The position numbers and the translations under genes were made by a program. A DNA stretch of 64,000 bases from AP-15 sp963845735 (GTDB lineage Bacteria > Pseudomonadota > Alphaproteobacteria > ATCC43930 > CGMCC-115725), in assembly GCA_963845735.1 (NCBI GenBank), contig CAWJTR010000009.1, positions 496,001 to 560,000 on the forward strand, given 5' to 3'. Every line of letters begins with the position of its first letter. Position 1 is the stretch's first letter. This document shows, piece after piece, positions 44,828-55,638 of this stretch. The notes under the pieces were generated by a model. That model was not told the DNA's origin, did no database searches, and saw nothing but the letters and a program-made list of their open reading frames with translations.

Positions 44828-47800
44828 GTATTTTTACCTCGAAAGGGAGATGGAACCGGCCGGCCGCTCGAAAGCGCGAGTGGCGCAATGCCGTAGACTT
44901 CGAGGGTGCGGCGCAGCATCGCCGCCATGCCGAAGCGCTCTTTGACAAAGGGCGGCGCTGCGGCCTGCGCCCGTTGCCGCCACCCGGCATCGCCGAGGCA
45001 ATAGAGGACCCGCTCGGCGAGTGCGGCGGCGTCGGCGTCCTTGATCGTCCACCCGGTCACCCCCTGCCACACCGTCTCGCTCATGCCGCCGACATCGGGC
45101 GCCACGACCGGCACGCCGAGGCATTGCGCTTCGAGCAGCACATTCGGCAGGCCCTCGTGGCGCGAGGTCAGCATGACGACGTCCATCGCTTTGTACCACG
45201 AGGCGATGTTGGCCTGCGGCCCGGGCAGGTGCAGGCGATCGCCGATCCCGAGGCGCAACGCCAGCTCGGCCATGTCGCGGCGCTCCGGCCCGTCGCCGCA
45301 GACGATGAAGTGCGCGCGCGGGTTGTGCCGCGCCACCGCACCCGCCACCTCGACCCATAGCGACGGCCGTTTCTCCTCGCTCATGCGAAAGGCGCTGCCG
45401 AGGACCGGCGCATCGGGTGGGATGCCAAGGCTCGCGCGGGCCGCGCGCGCCGCCCCGAGATCGACGCTCGCCTCCAGCGCGTCGAAATCGATGCCGTTGT
45501 AGACGACCTCGACAGTCGCCGGGTCGAGCCCCAGCCAGCGCGCATAATCATCTGCCCCGGCGCGGCTGTTGTTGCTCAGCACGACGGCGGGATGGCCGAG
45601 CACGGCCTGGTAGGCCTCCTGCATGAACCGCTTCAGCCGCCGTCGCGGATTATCAGGCCGCACGCTGCGCGCGCACAGAATGACGCGCGGCACCCCCGCC
45701 AACAGGGCGGCGACGACCGCGCTCAGATTGGTGCTGTCCTGCCAGGCATGCACGACCTGCGGCCGGCGGCGGCGGAACTCGGTGAGCCAATGGGCGATCG
45801 GCACCACCATGTCCTCGGGAAAGCGCCGGATCAATCGCGCATAAGGCGCCGCCTCCGGGGCCGCGAGGTAGTCCTCGATCGGCCGCTCGTCGGGGACGAC
45901 AACCTCCACCCCGGTATCCGCCAGCATCGGCAGAAAGAAGTCGCGGCGGCCCCGGCTCGACAACGAGATGCAGAACAGCGACATGTCGAGGCCGAAAGCC
46001 GGCGCGGCAAGCCCGCGCAGCATGTTGACCACCTGGCGCTCGGCGCCCCCTGGGGCGAGCGAGGCGCTGACGACGACAATGCGGCGCGCAACCGGGACGT
46101 AGGGCGCGATCTCGCGCTCGGCGATGTGCCGGACCAGCGTGAACAGGCCCTCGGGAACGAGAATCTCGCCGACCGTCCGCGGGCCGTCCCGCAATGCGAT
46201 GTGGTCGTACCCGAGATCGTTTAAAATGTGCACGGTCTCGACGAGGCGCTTGGCGACCGGCAGGTCGGTAGGCTTCAGTTCGCGGCTGTCGAGGAGGCGA
46301 TGGAAGGCGCCGTCGATGATGCCCTGGCGGAAATAATACTCGCCGAGCTGCGCCTGGTGGCCGGCCTCGGTGGGCTCGGCCGCGATCGCCCGCTCGAAAT
46401 AGCCGACCGCCCGATCGTGAAACTGCGCCGCCGCCGCGGCGAGACCGAGCCGCATCGAGGATTGCGCCGAGGGCTCGAGCGCCGTCTCGGCGCCATCGAG
46501 CGCGGCGAGCGCCTCCGGCTCACGCTCGGCGCTGGCCAGCATGAAGACGAGCTCGTGCCAGGCGTCGGCGTTCTGCGGCGCCCGGGCGCAGACCTGGCGC
46601 CATTGCTCGATCGCCTGCTCGGTCGCACCCAGCCGCCGCAGCAGGCGCCCCCGGTAGAGCAGCGCGTTGGCGTCGGCCGGCTCGAGCGCCAGCACTTTTT
46701 CGTAGGCCGCGAGCGAGTCCTCGCCCCGGTCGAGGCGTTCGAGCGCGCGCCCGAGGCCGAGAAGCGCGTCGGTCCGCGCCGGATTAAGGCGGTGTACGGC
46801 CGCGAACAGTTCGGCCGCCTCCACCGGGTTCGGCCGTGTGGACAGCAACCGCGCCAAGCCGATCAAGGCCATCTGGTCGTTCGGGGCGCGCGCCAGAGCG
46901 GCGCGGTATTCCTCCGCTGCCTCATCGGAGCGGCGGGCGCGCTCGAGAAGATAAGCCCGCTGGACAAACGCGAACGGCGCCGCCGCATCGCGTTCGCCGA
47001 TCCGGCGCCACAGGTCGAGCGCGTGATCGAGCCGCGCCGGGTCGCGCGACAGCAGATGGGCAAAGCGCGACAGCACTTCGCGATTATGCGGGTCGCGTTC
47101 GAGAAGTCTCGCGATAGATCGTCTCGGCGCGATCCCACTCGCGCGCCTGCTGGTGCAGGCGGGCGATTTCCAGCCAGGGCGTGATCGCTTCCGGCCGCCG
47201 GTCGGCCCAGCGGGTGAGATGGCGAATCGCCTCGACGCGATCGGTTGCGGCGAGCACATGACCAAGGCCGATCAGGGCTTCGGTATGATCGGGATCACGC
47301 TCGAGCACCGCTGCGAAGAATTGCCTTGCTTCGCCGACGCGCTGTTGGCGCATCCGGAGCCGAGCCATCTGCAGCGGGGGCTCCACCGCCGCCGGCTTGA
47401 TTTCGGCGAGCGCTGACCAGCACTCGAAGGCGCGTTCGGGATAGGATTTCGTCCACAGCCGCCCCAGCAGTGTCAAGGCGTCGGGTTCGCGGGGGTTCGC
47501 TGCGAGCACGATCTGCAGCTGCCTTTCGGCTTCGGCGACATTGCCCGGCTTGCTGCAGGGCGCGGCCATAGGCGACCCGCGATGGCGTTTGCGACGGGTC
47601 GAGCTCGACCAAGCGCGCCAGCACCTGACAGGCGGCCTGCCAATTGTGCAGCCGGGTGTAGAGCCGCCCAAGCGCTTCGAGCGTCTCGCGGTTTTCCGGT
47701 TGCAGCCGATGCAATTCTTGATAGGCGGCAGCGGCGCCCTCCAACTCGCCGCCCTGCAGTAGCGCCCGGGCCAACGTCTCCCTTGGCTCCGGCGCGTTTG

Positions 47801-49016
47801 GTTCGAGCGCGCATAGCCGGGTCGCCGCGGCGGCAGTGTCGGCCCATCTCTCCTGACGCATATAGATGCGCGACAGCAGGGAAAGCGCGCCACGGTTGAG
47901 CGGATCGAGCGCCAGGATGCTCTGGTAGAGGGCCTCGGCCTCGCCAAGCCGGCCCCCGCTATACGCCGATCGCGCCTGACGGAGGAGCAGCGTCTCGATC
48001 GCCTCTGCCGCCATCAAGCCGCGGGCGCGCGCCAGCGCCGCCTCTCGCAGCTCCGGGTCGAGCACCGCCGCCGAGCCACCCGCTTCCAGCGCCGCCGTGC
48101 GTTCCTCCTCTAGGCGCGTCGTTTCCCGTTTGGGAATGCGGCCGAGCAGGACGAGAAGCCGCTGCTGATGCAGCCAGGGCTCGATCGCCTCGGGGTTCGC
48201 CTGCGCGAGCTTCTGCCATTGCGCCAGCGCGTCGTCGAAGCGGCCGAGCCGCTCCTGACAATCAGCCGCTCCCCTCATGGCGCTCGCGAGATTCGGGGCG
48301 AGGGTGAGGGCGGCGTTGAATTGTTCGAGCGCAATGTCGGGGACGCGCGTCACCAGCGTCAACGCCCCGGCGACAATCGTCTCGGCGATGCGTTCGGTGC
48401 CGCGGCGAGCTTCCGGCGAACCCGGCCGAAGCGACAGCAGCCGTTCGCCGATACGCGCGGCGGCGCTGGCTTCGCCCGCGGTACGGACGCCCCGGGCAAG
48501 GCGGTTGCTCAACTGTTCGAGCGCGGCAAACGCCTTGTCGTGGCTGGGATCGAGGGTCAACACGCGCAGGTATTGCTCGGCCGCTTCCTCGATCTGGCCG
48601 CGGCGGTGCAGCGCGCGGGCCAGTTGGAAGGCGGCGGCGCTCGCCTGCGGATCGATCTCGGTGGCCTGCCTCCAGATCGTGACGGCCTCGTCGAATTGCC
48701 GTGCCCGCAGCAACAGGCGGCCCAACCCGGCCAACGCATCAGGGTTTTTCGGCCGGCGCGCCAGGACCTTGCGGTATCCGGTCTCGGCGGCAGCGGGGCG
48801 ACCGGCGCGCTCCAGCAGCCGGGCGAGCCGCAACTGCCAGTTCTGGGCGTCAAAGATGCAGTGATAGAGGGTGTAGTACAGGGGGAAGGGCCGGGCGCTG
48901 ACCGGGCGGGCGCCCGGCCAGCGGTTGTTAGCATTAGCGTGGTGGTCGAGGCCGACGTGGCTCGGGGCCGCCCCACTCCCCGGCCTTGGCGCGCCATTGT
49001 CGCTATCAAAACTCAT
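44824..49016 (-). pseudogene. Giant TPR-GT4 glycosyltransferase, two frameshifts
   Basis: Restoring two single-base shifts gives about 1397 residues. The first two thirds are TPR repeats (PKNPDALAGLGRLLLRARQF, DEAVTIWRQATEIDPQASAA, AYEKVLALEPADANALLYRG). The last 400 residues are a GT4 glycosyltransferase: SASLAPGGAERQVVNMLRGL, VVYNGIDFDALE, FRMSEEKRPSLWVEVAG, FIVCGDGPERRD and SRHEGLPNVLLEAQCLGVPV. One break is in a GGG run near 47545; the other is near 47110 (IYRE to LLERDPHNR). It heads an operon with a methyltransferase and a sulfotransferase. The architecture parallels the three smaller helical-repeat GT4 proteins of 9.7-20.5 kb. TPR-glycosyltransferase fusions often bind protein or glycan chains; the substrate is unknown. 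Confidence 0.82.
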
Positions 49017-49312
49017 CTTATTCGGAAAATCCGTCGGGCGGCATCTTCTTGTACCCTAACACTGTCTTTCACCCTAATAACGTGCCCGCGGGGCAGCAAG
49101 CCGGATTTGCTCCTGCCTCGCCGCGAGCGATTTCGGCCGGTTTGGCCGGCGATTAGTTGAAGTTGAACCGGTCCGCACCTTGACGGACACACGAGGCATC
49201 GATACACGGAGGCACCGTCGAAGAAGGCCGGTTGGTACCGGTGGCGCCGCAAAAATGGTCAGCCGGAGCACATCGCGGAACCGTTTAAACTGTCTGAAAT
49301 CAGGCGGGTGGT

Positions 49313-51055
49313 ATGACGACCCAAGACATATCGACGAAGTTGAGCAAGTTCCTCGATGAGGGCCGCGCGGAAGAGGCCGCCGCTTGGGTCGCCGAGTCGC
49401 TGGGGGATCTCGCCCAAGAACCCCGCGCCATCCTTCCCGTTCTCGATGCGCTCGACCGGCAGAAGAACGATAAGGCACTGCTGCAGCTTATCGAGCGGCT
49501 GGAGCGCGAGGACAAGCTGCGACTGGAAACGCTGATTTTCACGCTGCGTCTGCGCTTCCGCGCCGACGATTATCCGAGCGCACTGCAGGCAGTGGATATG
49601 ATCCTGGCCCTGGCCCCGAACAACACGGAGGCGCTGCGCACCGGCGGCCGCATTGGCAATCTCCAGAAGAACGACGACGTTGCTTTGTGGCACTGGGAGC
49701 GCCTCGCCGCAGTGTCGGCCGCCGATCCGGAAGCGGCGTTGCAGGCGGCCCGCATTCGCGCCCGACGCCAGGATCACCGACAGGCGCTCGATTGGGCGTG
49801 GCGGGCCGCTGAGCTGCGTCCGGAAAGTCCCGAGCCATTGCAGATCGCAGCTGCCGCCGGACTTGAGCTCGGCTGGCCGGAGGTCGGCGACGTGCTGCTG
49901 TCGCGGCTTTTCACGATGGATCGGACCCGAGCGCTGCGAATAACTACGCAGCTCATGATAGAGCTGGACAACGAGAGCGCCGCGCGGGTGCTGTCATTGC
50001 TGGTCCAGCACCATCCGAGCGACCAGGGTGTGGCAGAGTTGGTGGCCAAGACCTATCCGGAGTGGGTGCTTGCCGGCCTTGAACAGGAGCTTGCCTCGAA
50101 CGATCTCGAGGCCGCCGCGTTCTATCGCGCCGCACGGCGTCTGCGACCGGACCTCCCAGATCCCCAGAACGGACTTGAGCGGCTCAATCGGCCAAGCCTG
50201 GTGGCGATGCGCGAGGCGTTCAACGGCCGCGATTTCGAGGCGGCCATCGAGCACGGCAGCACCGCTACGCGCATCGATGCCAACTGTCTCGAAGCGTGGC
50301 GGACCGTCGCGCGCGCGCATTTCAACCGCAGCGACGTGACGAAGGCGCTCGATGCGTTCCGCCACTGCACGATGCTGCAGCCCGAGGACGGGCGCAACTG
50401 GCTCACCCAGGGCCTCATGTTGAACCACGCCGGCGACCGGCCGGCGGCGCTTGCGGCCTTCCAGAAAGCAAAGCAGTTCAGCGGACCGGCCGACGCCGAG
50501 TTGCGTAGCGAGGCCGAGTCCTCGATCGCCGCCCTTCACCCTCAGCTGGTCCGCGACGCGCAACAGGCTGCTGACGCGGGCGATCTCGAACTCGCGTGGC
50601 GCTGCTGCGAAGCGGCGGGCGCGATCCGCCCCGACAACAGCGGCATCGATCGCCTGAAACGCCGGCTTCTGCGCGCTCTGCGGGAGCAGATTCGCCAGTT
50701 GTGGGAGGCGCAATCGGCGTCGGTAGCGGCATTGTGCCGGCAATATCTCGAAAAGTCGCCGAGCGATCGGTATGCGGCGACGGTGCTCGGCCGTACCCTG
50801 ATGGGAACGCGCGCCTATGCCGAAGCGTTGCCGGTGTGGGAAGGGCTGTGCAAGTCGAGCCCTGACGACAGTCATTTCCATTTGCAGGTGGCGCGGTGCT
50901 GCCGCTCGCTCAAGATCAGGGACCGAGGCTTGGCCGCTGCGCAGGCGGCGCTGCGCCTCGATCCACAACTGCGTGAGGCGGCCGAGGTGGCCGAATACTT
51001 GCGAAACCTAGCGCCGCTGGCGGGCGCGGCCGAACCGCATCGGCGCGTATTGTGA
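49313..51055 (+). CDS. TPR-repeat protein
   Basis: A 580-residue protein made almost entirely of tetratricopeptide-like helical pairs, for example DYPSALQAVDMILALAPNNT, LEAWRTVARAHFNRSDVTKA and PSDRYAATVLGRTLMGTRAY. No enzymatic domain, signal peptide or membrane segment is visible. ATG 49313 follows an AGGCGGGTGG stretch. It is divergent from the giant TPR-GT4 gene and convergent with the oxidoreductase. It could scaffold glycan enzymes or be a stand-alone counterpart of their TPR regions. Confidence 0.82.
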   Translation: MTTQDISTKLSKFLDEGRAEEAAAWVAESLGDLAQEPRAILPVLDALDRQKNDKALLQLIERLEREDKLRLETLIFTLRLRFRADDYPSALQAVDMILALAPNNTEALRTGGRIGNLQKNDDVALWHWERLAAVSAADPEAALQAARIRARRQDHRQALDWAWRAAELRPESPEPLQIAAAAGLELGWPEVGDVLLSRLFTMDRTRALRITTQLMIELDNESAARVLSLLVQHHPSDQGVAELVAKTYPEWVLAGLEQELASNDLEAAAFYRAARRLRPDLPDPQNGLERLNRPSLVAMREAFNGRDFEAAIEHGSTATRIDANCLEAWRTVARAHFNRSDVTKALDAFRHCTMLQPEDGRNWLTQGLMLNHAGDRPAALAAFQKAKQFSGPADAELRSEAESSIAALHPQLVRDAQQAADAGDLELAWRCCEAAGAIRPDNSGIDRLKRRLLRALREQIRQLWEAQSASVAALCRQYLEKSPSDRYAATVLGRTLMGTRAYAEALPVWEGLCKSSPDDSHFHLQVARCCRSLKIRDRGLAAAQAALRLDPQLREAAEVAEYLRNLAPLAGAAEPHRRVL

Positions 51056-51101
51056 AGGTTGCGCCGCAGTTCAGCCGTGCTGCGCAAGGTTAAGCCTTAG
51101 A

Positions 51102-52770
51102 CTATCGATCGACCTGGTAGTCGAGGTCGTTCAGCGTTACTACCGAACGCGTCATGCGCGCCGTCTCCGCCGCCAAAGCGAAGACGAGGCCGGACATCGC
51201 CGCCGATGTCGATTTGATCGGCGGCTGCGCGCGGCCGGCACAGGCGTTGAGGAAGTGCGCGATGACCCCCCAGTCGCCGCCCCCGTGGGCGTCGCGGCTG
51301 TCGGCGGCCGACCATTCGAGTGGTTCGTGCTCGGGTTCGGCAAAGGCGAGGGTAAAGCTGCCGCGCTCGAAGGTGCCGTCGAGCCGCCCGGCGTCGCCGA
51401 TCAGCGTGATCCGGCGCTCGGTGCGTAGCGGTCCTTGCATCGCCAGATAAAAGGTGCCTCTCGCGCTCAATTCCAGCTCGAAGGATACGACCTGGTTGTC
51501 GACGATATCCTTGTCGGCGCGATAGACGCAGCGGTCGAGGCCAAAGGCGGTCGGATCAAGGCTTTCGGCCGAAGTGCGACGCTCGTGCAGTCCGTTGTCG
51601 ACATAAGCGCAGCTGGTGCGCACCGGACATTGCGAGCAGAACGGGGCGGGCGGCGGCCCGCGAAACGTGTTGAGCCCGCCGAGGCTGCTGACATACCGCG
51701 GCCGGGTGTCGAGGAGCCAGCACACGAGATCGAGATCGTGGCATGATTTGTGCACAATCAAGCCGCCCGAATGCGCGCTCTGCGCGTGCCATCGCCGCAT
51801 GAAGCTGGCGCCGTGCAAAGCGTCGAGCTGTTCGCTGAGGCTGATGATCCGCACCGGTCCGATGCGGCCTTGCCGGACCACGTTGCGCACCGCCTGGTAG
51901 AATGGGGCGGCCCGCAATACGTATCCGATCTGCAGAACCCGCCCGCTTTCCTTCCACGCCCGCAAGATCGCTCGCGCATCGTCGGCGGTGGTGGCGATCG
52001 GCTTTTCGATATAGACGTGTTTGCCGGCGCGAAAGGCCGCTTCCGCGGCGTGGCGATGGAGGTGGTCGGGGAGCGTCACCAGCACGATATCGGTGCCGGG
52101 GTCGGCGAGCGCTCTCGACAGTTCCGTCGTCACCGCAACATCGGAGTTGCCCAATCGCAATCGCGCGCGCAACTCTGCGATGCGGTTTTCCGAACGGTCG
52201 GCGAGCCAAGCGATCTCGACGCCTTCGAGGCCTGTGAGGAGTTCGAGCGAGGCTCCAGCCGCGGTTGCCGCACCCCAGGATGGCGCAACGCAACGGGCGG
52301 TCCGGGGCCAACCAATCAGTCGAGTAGCGCGCCGGCTCAATCGCCCGCAATACCGTACGCGCATCCGAGCGCCTCTCAGCGCGCGCGACGGAATAACGCC
52401 GGCCATTGATATTGGGATCGCTGCCGTCCGAGCTAGAGAAATAGACCACCGTGGTCCAGAAGGAGTATCTGCCCTCACCGGGGTTCTGGATCGTGGCGTG
52501 TACAGCGTGCGCCGGACCGAGCCCCCGCCCATCTTCAAAGAGCCGCAACGGCGATCGAAAAGGCGCATCGTTGCTGTCCGTCTCGCTCCCCAACTCGGTC
52601 GGCAGTTCGGCGATCCAAGCCGCACCGCCGTCGTGGCGGAATGGCGGACTGAGGACCCAGACGTCCTTGCTACGCGATTCATTTTTGCCGACCAAGACCA
52701 CACCTCCTTGCTCGCCGCCGGGGTTTCGAAGTCCGCGTCTGCCACTATCCCGCAGAAGGCTGGGAGCCAT
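51102..52770 (-). pseudogene. Repeat module fused to Gfo/Idh/MocA oxidoreductase, one frameshift
   Basis: Residues 36-130 from ATG 52770 are a fourth copy of the repeat found in the 1393-residue protein (RLFEDGRGLGPAHAVHATIQ, RYSFWTTVVYFSSSDGSDPN, INGRRY). A dinucleotide-dependent oxidoreductase follows: RCAILGCGNRG, then after a frame change near 52257, LVTLPDHLHRHAAEAAFRAG, KHVYIEKPIATTADDARAIL and VHKSCHDLDLVCWLLDT. A cysteine cluster (CSQCPVRTSC) and GDAGRLDGTFERG come later. Such enzymes oxidise or reduce sugars or sugar nucleotides. It is convergent with the TPR gene. The start codon is uncertain. Confidence 0.75.
52381..52665 (-). repeat. Fourth copy of the LGPAHAPH repeat module
   Basis: A protein-level copy of the module from 31110-32231: SPLRLFEDGRGLGPAHAVH, GEGRYSFWTT and SDGSDPNINGRRY. 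It is closest to the third copy (same SFW and SDGS variants). Here it is joined to an oxidoreductase instead of a methyltransferase. Confidence 0.7.
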
Positions 52771-53019
52771 ATTTGGTCACTATTAATCTCGAAGGAAGGA
52801 TGGGTGATGGACGCAACATATTCACCGACAGCCGCAGCGGCAGAAGCGGCCGCCCTGGAGATGCTTAAACGACGCCGATCGAGCCGCCGCCGTTTCATAA
52901 TCACTCGCTGTCCGCGCGATTGCGGGCTGCGCGGAGAGTGCGCCCCTGATAGCCCTTGCATGGACGCAGGCTGCAATCTACGCGATCCCGTCTCAACTGA
53001 GCCCGCAAAGACCTACATC

Positions 53020-53249
53020 ATGCCGGAACAACCAATCAACTGGTCAAAATGCGAGGACGTGGAGAGCGTCCCGGGCAAGGCGTCCGGCGCGTGGGTCATC
53101 AAGGGCGCGCGTGTTCAAGCTCAGGCCGTCGTCGATAACGCGAGGGACGGGTTTACCGCTGAAGAGATTGCGACCGAGATATTCGAGTTGCCCGTGAGCG
53201 GGTGAAAGCGGTCCTCCGTTTCGCCAAAATCGCTTCCCCTCGAACGGAT
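53020..53249 (+). pseudogene. DUF433-type antitoxin, frame-broken
   Basis: The reading frame MPEQPINWSKCEDVESVPGK, then GAWVIKGARVQAQAVVDNAR and DGFTAEEIATEIFELP, is a DUF433 domain. Such proteins are usually the antitoxin partner of a PIN-like DUF5615 protein. The frame stops at 53205 after PVSG. One base shift continues it as VKAVLRFAKIASPRTDEDC. The same frame is open upstream to ATG 52807, giving a cysteine-rich leader (CPRDCGLRGEC), but that part resembles no antitoxin. The toxin gene follows with overlap. Confidence 0.6.
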
Positions 53250-53459
53250 GAGGATTGTGCTCGACGAAAACATCCCGCGAGGCCTGCGCCGCATTTCTGG
53301 CCGGCCATGACGTGGCGGACGGCCTCCGAGATGGGCTGGGCCCCGATCGCGAATAGGCAATTGCTGATTGAGGCCGAAAAGGCCGGTTTCGAGGTTCTTG
53401 TCACCAGCGACCAGAACTTTTCCTTTCAATCTGAGCCAAGGGATCTCGAGCCACCGTGA
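53250..53459 (+). pseudogene. DUF5615 PIN-like toxin, frame-broken
   Basis: MRIVLDENIPRGLRR is the typical DUF5615 N-terminus with its catalytic Asp. After a frame change it continues as FLAGHDVAD, and after another as SEMGWAPIANRQLLIEAEKA and GFEVLVTSDQNF. The usual C-terminus is lost. With the DUF433 fragment directly upstream this is a dead type II toxin-antitoxin pair. Two frame changes in under 100 bases point to real decay rather than a single sequencing error. Confidence 0.6.
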
Positions 53460-53720
53460 CAGCAGGAAATGGGCGATATAATCCCGCGGCGGCACCCGCA
53501 GGTGAAGCTCGAAACTGTAGATCCCCAACCCTTAGGCCAAGTAGTCCATCATTCGCCAATTATAAAGCGAAATTTGCTGCTGCAGCGGGTCACGCAACAA
53601 AACGATGCGGCGTATCTCGCGCCGGGGGATAAAGTTGTTCGAGCGAGCGGCTTATTTCATGTCCGGAAATCACCCGAGCCCGACCGAAACCAGGAAAATC
53701 GGTAGCACGCATGTGGGGTC
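53460..53720 (-). pseudogene. Sulfotransferase-family remnant
   Basis: On the minus strand the translation reads FIPRREIRRIVLLRDPLQQQ, ISLYNWRMMDYLA, a stop, then GIYSFELHLRVPPRDYIAHF and LLSRWLE. RDP followed by a SLYNW-type stretch is characteristic of sulfotransferases. It has in-frame stops and neither end of the domain, so it is a remnant. It abuts the broken toxin gene. The following 53721-54043 contains nothing that I can support. Confidence 0.45.
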
Positions 53721-54043
53721 CGGGTCGCAGCCTTCGCTGAGGCTACAAGTAGACGCCGGGAGAGCAATGCTCGGTAAAATGGGTCTGAATGGTTTGGCCA
53801 GCCGTTTTAGGGATGTGCAGCACGAAGTAAACGGGTGCGACCTCTTCGGGTCCGGAATTTGGCCGCAGCTCTTCGGGGGCCGGAAGTCATCGGAGAGTGT
53901 TTTGCATCGCCAATGACTCTGCGCCGGCAAACGATTTCAGCGCTGTCCCGCCGGTCACGTGTCAGCGATCCCCAGCCGGCGGCGGCATCGGCCGGGTCAG
54001 CTCGTTCCAACGTCGCACGAGGCGACCCTGGATGTGGCGGCCG

Positions 54044-54259
54044 ATGCTGATGATGTCCGGCACGCTTATTTCGATTGTTTCGGGCCTGGGCAACGTGCTG
54101 GGCACGAACCTCTATGATCAATTCGGCGGCTTCACCGTGTGCGTGATCGCGATCACGGCGGTCTACGCCCTGATTCTCCCGGTCCTGCTGCTGGTGCCGA
54201 CACGGCTGATCGATACCGCGGATGGGCAAATCCCCGAGGTCGCCTTCACAACTGACTAG
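54044..54259 (+). pseudogene. C-terminal fragment of a membrane transporter (MFS-like)
   Basis: The stretch MLMMSGTLISIVSGLGNVLG, TNLYDQFGGFTVCVIAITAV and YALILPVLLLVPTRLID contains two hydrophobic segments and reads like the last two helices of a major facilitator transporter. Nothing of the first ten helices is present upstream. ATG 54044 is merely the first in frame. The fragment marks the edge between the accessory region and the housekeeping block that follows. Confidence 0.4.
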
Positions 54260-54302
54260 CTAGTGTCCTGGTGCTTGAGTTCGTTTCATAATTTCAATGT
54301 AT

Positions 54303-54391
54303 GTCATTGCGAGGAGGCCGTAGGCCGACGAAGCAATCTGGAGTACAGGTATTGTTTTGCGTCCGAGATTGCTTCGCTTCGCTCCAATGAC
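54303..54391. repeat. Palindromic GTCATTGCGAG-type intergenic repeat
   Basis: Left arm GTCATTGCGAGG begins at 54303 and ends GAAGCAATCT at 54339. The right arm starts AGATTGCTTCGCTTC at 54366 and ends CCAATGAC at 54391. The arms are largely complementary, giving a mobile-palindrome or REP-like element of about 90 bases of a type scattered in many proteobacterial genomes. It lies upstream of the CoA-transferase gene. Confidence 0.65.
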
Positions 54392-54457
54392 GGCAAGGAA
54401 TTAGGTTACGAATTTCTGGCTCATGATACTAGTTTCTAGCTAAACCGGGGGGCGGGC

Positions 54458-55636
54458 ATGCCGTTGTCGGGTATCCGGGTGGTCGATCTGACGCGCATTC
54501 TGGCCGGGCCGTTCTGCTCGATGATCCTGGCCGATATGGGGGCCGAGGTGATCAAGATCGAAACCCCCGGCGCGGGCGATCCGGTGCGCCGGCAAGGGGC
54601 GGTGCGCGACGGGTTGAGCTGGTATTTCGCCGCCTTCAACCGCAACAAGCGCTCGTTGACCCTGAATTTGCGCAGCGACGAAGGCCGCGCGGTGCTCGAA
54701 AAGCTGATCGCGCGCAGCGATGTTCTGGTCGAGAATTTCCGGCCCGGGGTCATGGCGGCAATGGGCTTTGACAAGGCTCGGCTCGAGGCGCTGAACCCCG
54801 CGCTGGTGTGTTGCAGCCTGACCGGCTTTGGCGCCAGCGGGCCCTATCGCGACCGGCCCTCCTTCGATTTCATCGCCCAGGCGATGAGCGGGTTTATGAG
54901 CGTGACCGGCGAGGCCGATGGCCCGCCGATGCGCGCCGGGCCGCCGATCGCCGATTTGATCGCCGGCCTTCAAGGGGCACTCGGCGTGTGCGCGGCCCTG
55001 GTGCGCCGCGGCCGTACCGGGCGAGGCGATACCGTCGGCGCCAGCCTCAACAACGCGATGGTCAGTGTGCTGGGCTTCCTCGCCGCGAATTACTTCGCCA
55101 CCGGCGAGGCGCCGGACCGCAGCGGCAACGACCATGCGATCGTCTCGCCTTACGGCATGTTTCGCACCGCCGATGGCGAGATCGCCATCGCCCCCTCGCA
55201 GGAGCAATCCTATCAACGCCTGATCGACGCGCTGGGCGCGCCCGAATTGCGCGACAACCCCGATTTCCGCACCAACGATCTGCGCGTCCGGAACCGCCAG
55301 GCGATGAACGCGGCGATCGAGGCGCTGCTCAAAGGCGGCGCCAGCGATTATTGGATCGCCAGGCTCAACGCCGCGGGCGTGCCCTGCGAGCGCGTCAAGA
55401 CATTGCCCGAGGTCTTTGCCGACCCGCAGATCATCGAGCAGGAAATGGTCGTCGGCATCGACCACCCCGGCCATGGCGAGGTCAAGATGCTCGGCTTCCC
55501 GATCAAATTCACCGAGGCGCCGTGCCGCCTCTACCGTCCCGCCCCCGATCTCGGCGCCGACAGCGACGACGTCTTGCGGGAGCTGGGCTTTTCGGCCGAG
55601 GACATCGCGGGACTGCGCGAAGCCGGGGCGGTTTGA
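54458..55636 (+). CDS. CaiB/BaiF family CoA transferase (class III)
   Basis: A 392-residue class III CoA transferase that moves CoA between carboxylic acids. The N-terminal MPLSGIRVVDLTRILAGPF and MGAEVIKIETPGAGD are diagnostic. The catalytic Asp166 is in PPIADLIAG, and the later SPYGMFRTADGEIAIAP is intact. A GGGGGG stretch precedes ATG 54458. The neighbours do not reveal the acid substrate. It converges on the transglutaminase-like gene with only two bases between stops. Confidence 0.92.
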   Translation: MPLSGIRVVDLTRILAGPFCSMILADMGAEVIKIETPGAGDPVRRQGAVRDGLSWYFAAFNRNKRSLTLNLRSDEGRAVLEKLIARSDVLVENFRPGVMAAMGFDKARLEALNPALVCCSLTGFGASGPYRDRPSFDFIAQAMSGFMSVTGEADGPPMRAGPPIADLIAGLQGALGVCAALVRRGRTGRGDTVGASLNNAMVSVLGFLAANYFATGEAPDRSGNDHAIVSPYGMFRTADGEIAIAPSQEQSYQRLIDALGAPELRDNPDFRTNDLRVRNRQAMNAAIEALLKGGASDYWIARLNAAGVPCERVKTLPEVFADPQIIEQEMVVGIDHPGHGEVKMLGFPIKFTEAPCRLYRPAPDLGADSDDVLRELGFSAEDIAGLREAGAV

Positions 55637-55638
55637 GC

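Noticed and set aside
46228..47184. Plus-strand open frame opposite the giant TPR-GT4 gene
   Set aside because: TPR and GT4 motifs are clearly on the minus strand; this frame is arginine- and glutamate-rich shadow sequence.
52807..53019. Cysteine-rich leader (CPRDCGLRGEC) in frame with the DUF433 gene
   Set aside because: It has a fair ribosome site but no recognisable fold, and DUF433 proteins normally start at about 53020; treated as read-through frame.
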